From Candidatus Hydrogenedentota bacterium (GTDB lineage Bacteria; Hydrogenedentota; Hydrogenedentia; Hydrogenedentales; SLHB01), in NCBI GenBank assembly GCA_020848835.1, contig JADLHJ010000078.1:42738-106737 (forward strand): a stretch of 64,000 nucleotides of DNA, given 5' to 3'. Below, in pieces: positions 63,550-64,000 of this stretch. Under the pieces are notes generated by a model. The model was not told where the DNA came from. It ran no database searches and was given only the letters and a program-made list of their open reading frames with translations. The stretch's first letter is position 1; each line of letters begins with the position of its first letter. The translations under genes and the position numbers were made by a program.

Positions 63550-64000
63550 ATGAAACTCAGCAAGAAATCAGGATTTACATTGATCGAATTGATGATTGTA
63601 GTGGCCATCATTGCCATCATCGCAGCGATCGCAATTCCCAACCTGCTCCGTTCGCGCATGAGCGCAAACGAAGCGTCGGCCGCGGGCGCGATGCGCACGA
63701 TCTCGACCGGCGAAGTTGCGTTCCAGACGGCGGCGTTTGTTGATGCCGACGGCGATGGCGCGGGCGACTATGGCACCTTGGCGCAGTTGGCCGACCCCGA
63801 TGGTGGTGGCGCGACGCCTCCGTTCATCGACGCGGTCCTTGGCGCGGGCACGAAGCAGGGCTATGCGTTCACAGTTGCCGTGACGAACGGCGCAGCGGCA
63901 GTCACGCCGGCGTACACCTGCACCGCGGCCCCGACGGCTGCCGGCCGCACGGGTTACCGTCAGTACTTCGTTGACGAGTCCGGCGTCATCCGCTTCACCG
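63550..64000 (+). CDS. type IV pilin / GspG-like pseudopilin (partial, runs off the window)
   Basis: The visible 150 residues begin with a class III leader (MKLSKKSG) and the prepilin peptidase site before FTLIELMIVVAIIAIIAAIA, with Glu at +5. They continue with a helix ending PNLLRSRMSANEASAAGAMR. The globular part is rich in Ala, Gly and Asp (DADGDGAGDYG), with one Cys seen so far. AGGAGG at 63535-63540 lies 9 bases before ATG 63550. It may be a major pilin or a secretion pseudopilin; the end is beyond the window. Confidence 0.92.
   Translation, partial: MKLSKKSGFTLIELMIVVAIIAIIAAIAIPNLLRSRMSANEASAAGAMRTISTGEVAFQTAAFVDADGDGAGDYGTLAQLADPDGGGATPPFIDAVLGAGTKQGYAFTVAVTNGAAAVTPAYTCTAAPTAAGRTGYRQYFVDESGVIRFT

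Overview
The window reads as a chromosomal segment of a GC-rich, Gram-negative-type environmental bacterium. Evidence for that envelope type is the Wza/Wzc-like exopolysaccharide export machinery, many lipoprotein signals and a type IV pilin-like gene. The mix of genes (secreted sialidase, GH32 and ceramidase-like enzymes, several cobalamin-type radical SAM proteins, a DUF2092-thioredoxin fusion, a GspG-like pilin and palindromic intergenic repeats) resembles Candidatus Hydrogenedentota or planctomycete-like lineages. That assignment is an inference from gene content only. No phage, transposase, integrase, CRISPR array or rRNA was seen.

Layout. 0.5-2.7 kb: pdxA and a secreted FG-GAP repeat protein. 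2.7-7.0 kb (minus): a MoxR ATPase / DUF58 / TgpA-like transglutaminase operon. 7.1-12.6 kb: an alpha/beta hydrolase whose nucleophile serine is replaced by glycine, a TerB-like protein, tRNA-Leu(CAG) with its terminator, and three secreted proteins (CBM9-like, GH32, ceramidase-like). 12.8-20.9 kb (minus): a tightly coupled operon running hflX, Nudix, radical SAM, two related small exported proteins, radical SAM/SPASM, and two more radical SAM proteins. 21.2-23.0 kb: a sialidase and sixA. 23.0-35.8 kb (minus): a large chemosensory locus with two CheA, two CheD, two CheX-type phosphatases, three stand-alone receivers, CheW, CheR, CheB, an HDOD protein and a receiver-histidine kinase, but no receptor or flagellar gene. 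36-40.2 kb (minus): a DUF2092-thioredoxin fusion, pyruvoyl-dependent arginine decarboxylase, an unknown exported protein, and an ECF sigma factor with a membrane partner. 40.2-41.0 kb: a repeat-rich gene-free region. 41.0-44.2 kb: miaB followed by a YgfZ-TPR fusion. 44.2-62.6 kb (minus): an 18-kb exopolysaccharide operon. 63.5 kb to the end: a pilin gene cut by the window edge.

How the parts fit. The exopolysaccharide genes form a Wzx/Wzc-type pathway: an initiating sugar transferase, five cytoplasmic-type glycosyltransferases, nucleotide-sugar enzymes, a flippase, an O-antigen ligase/polymerase-like protein, chain-length and export proteins, and regulatory ATPases. The export and ATPase genes resemble those of exosortase (XrtA)-linked loci, yet no exosortase is present here. 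Sequences resembling sigma-54 (-24/-12) promoters lie before both the exopolysaccharide operon and the pilin gene, so surface polysaccharide and pili may be co-controlled. The chemosensory locus next door could act on pili or exopolysaccharide rather than flagella. Its first CheA carries four tandem motifs of the MshEN type, a family known to bind cyclic di-GMP.

The least explained block is the 12.8-20.9 kb radical SAM operon. Four radical SAM enzymes, three with a cobalamin-binding-type N-terminus, are translationally coupled to a pair of homologous small exported proteins. This is the best candidate in the window for an undescribed pathway.
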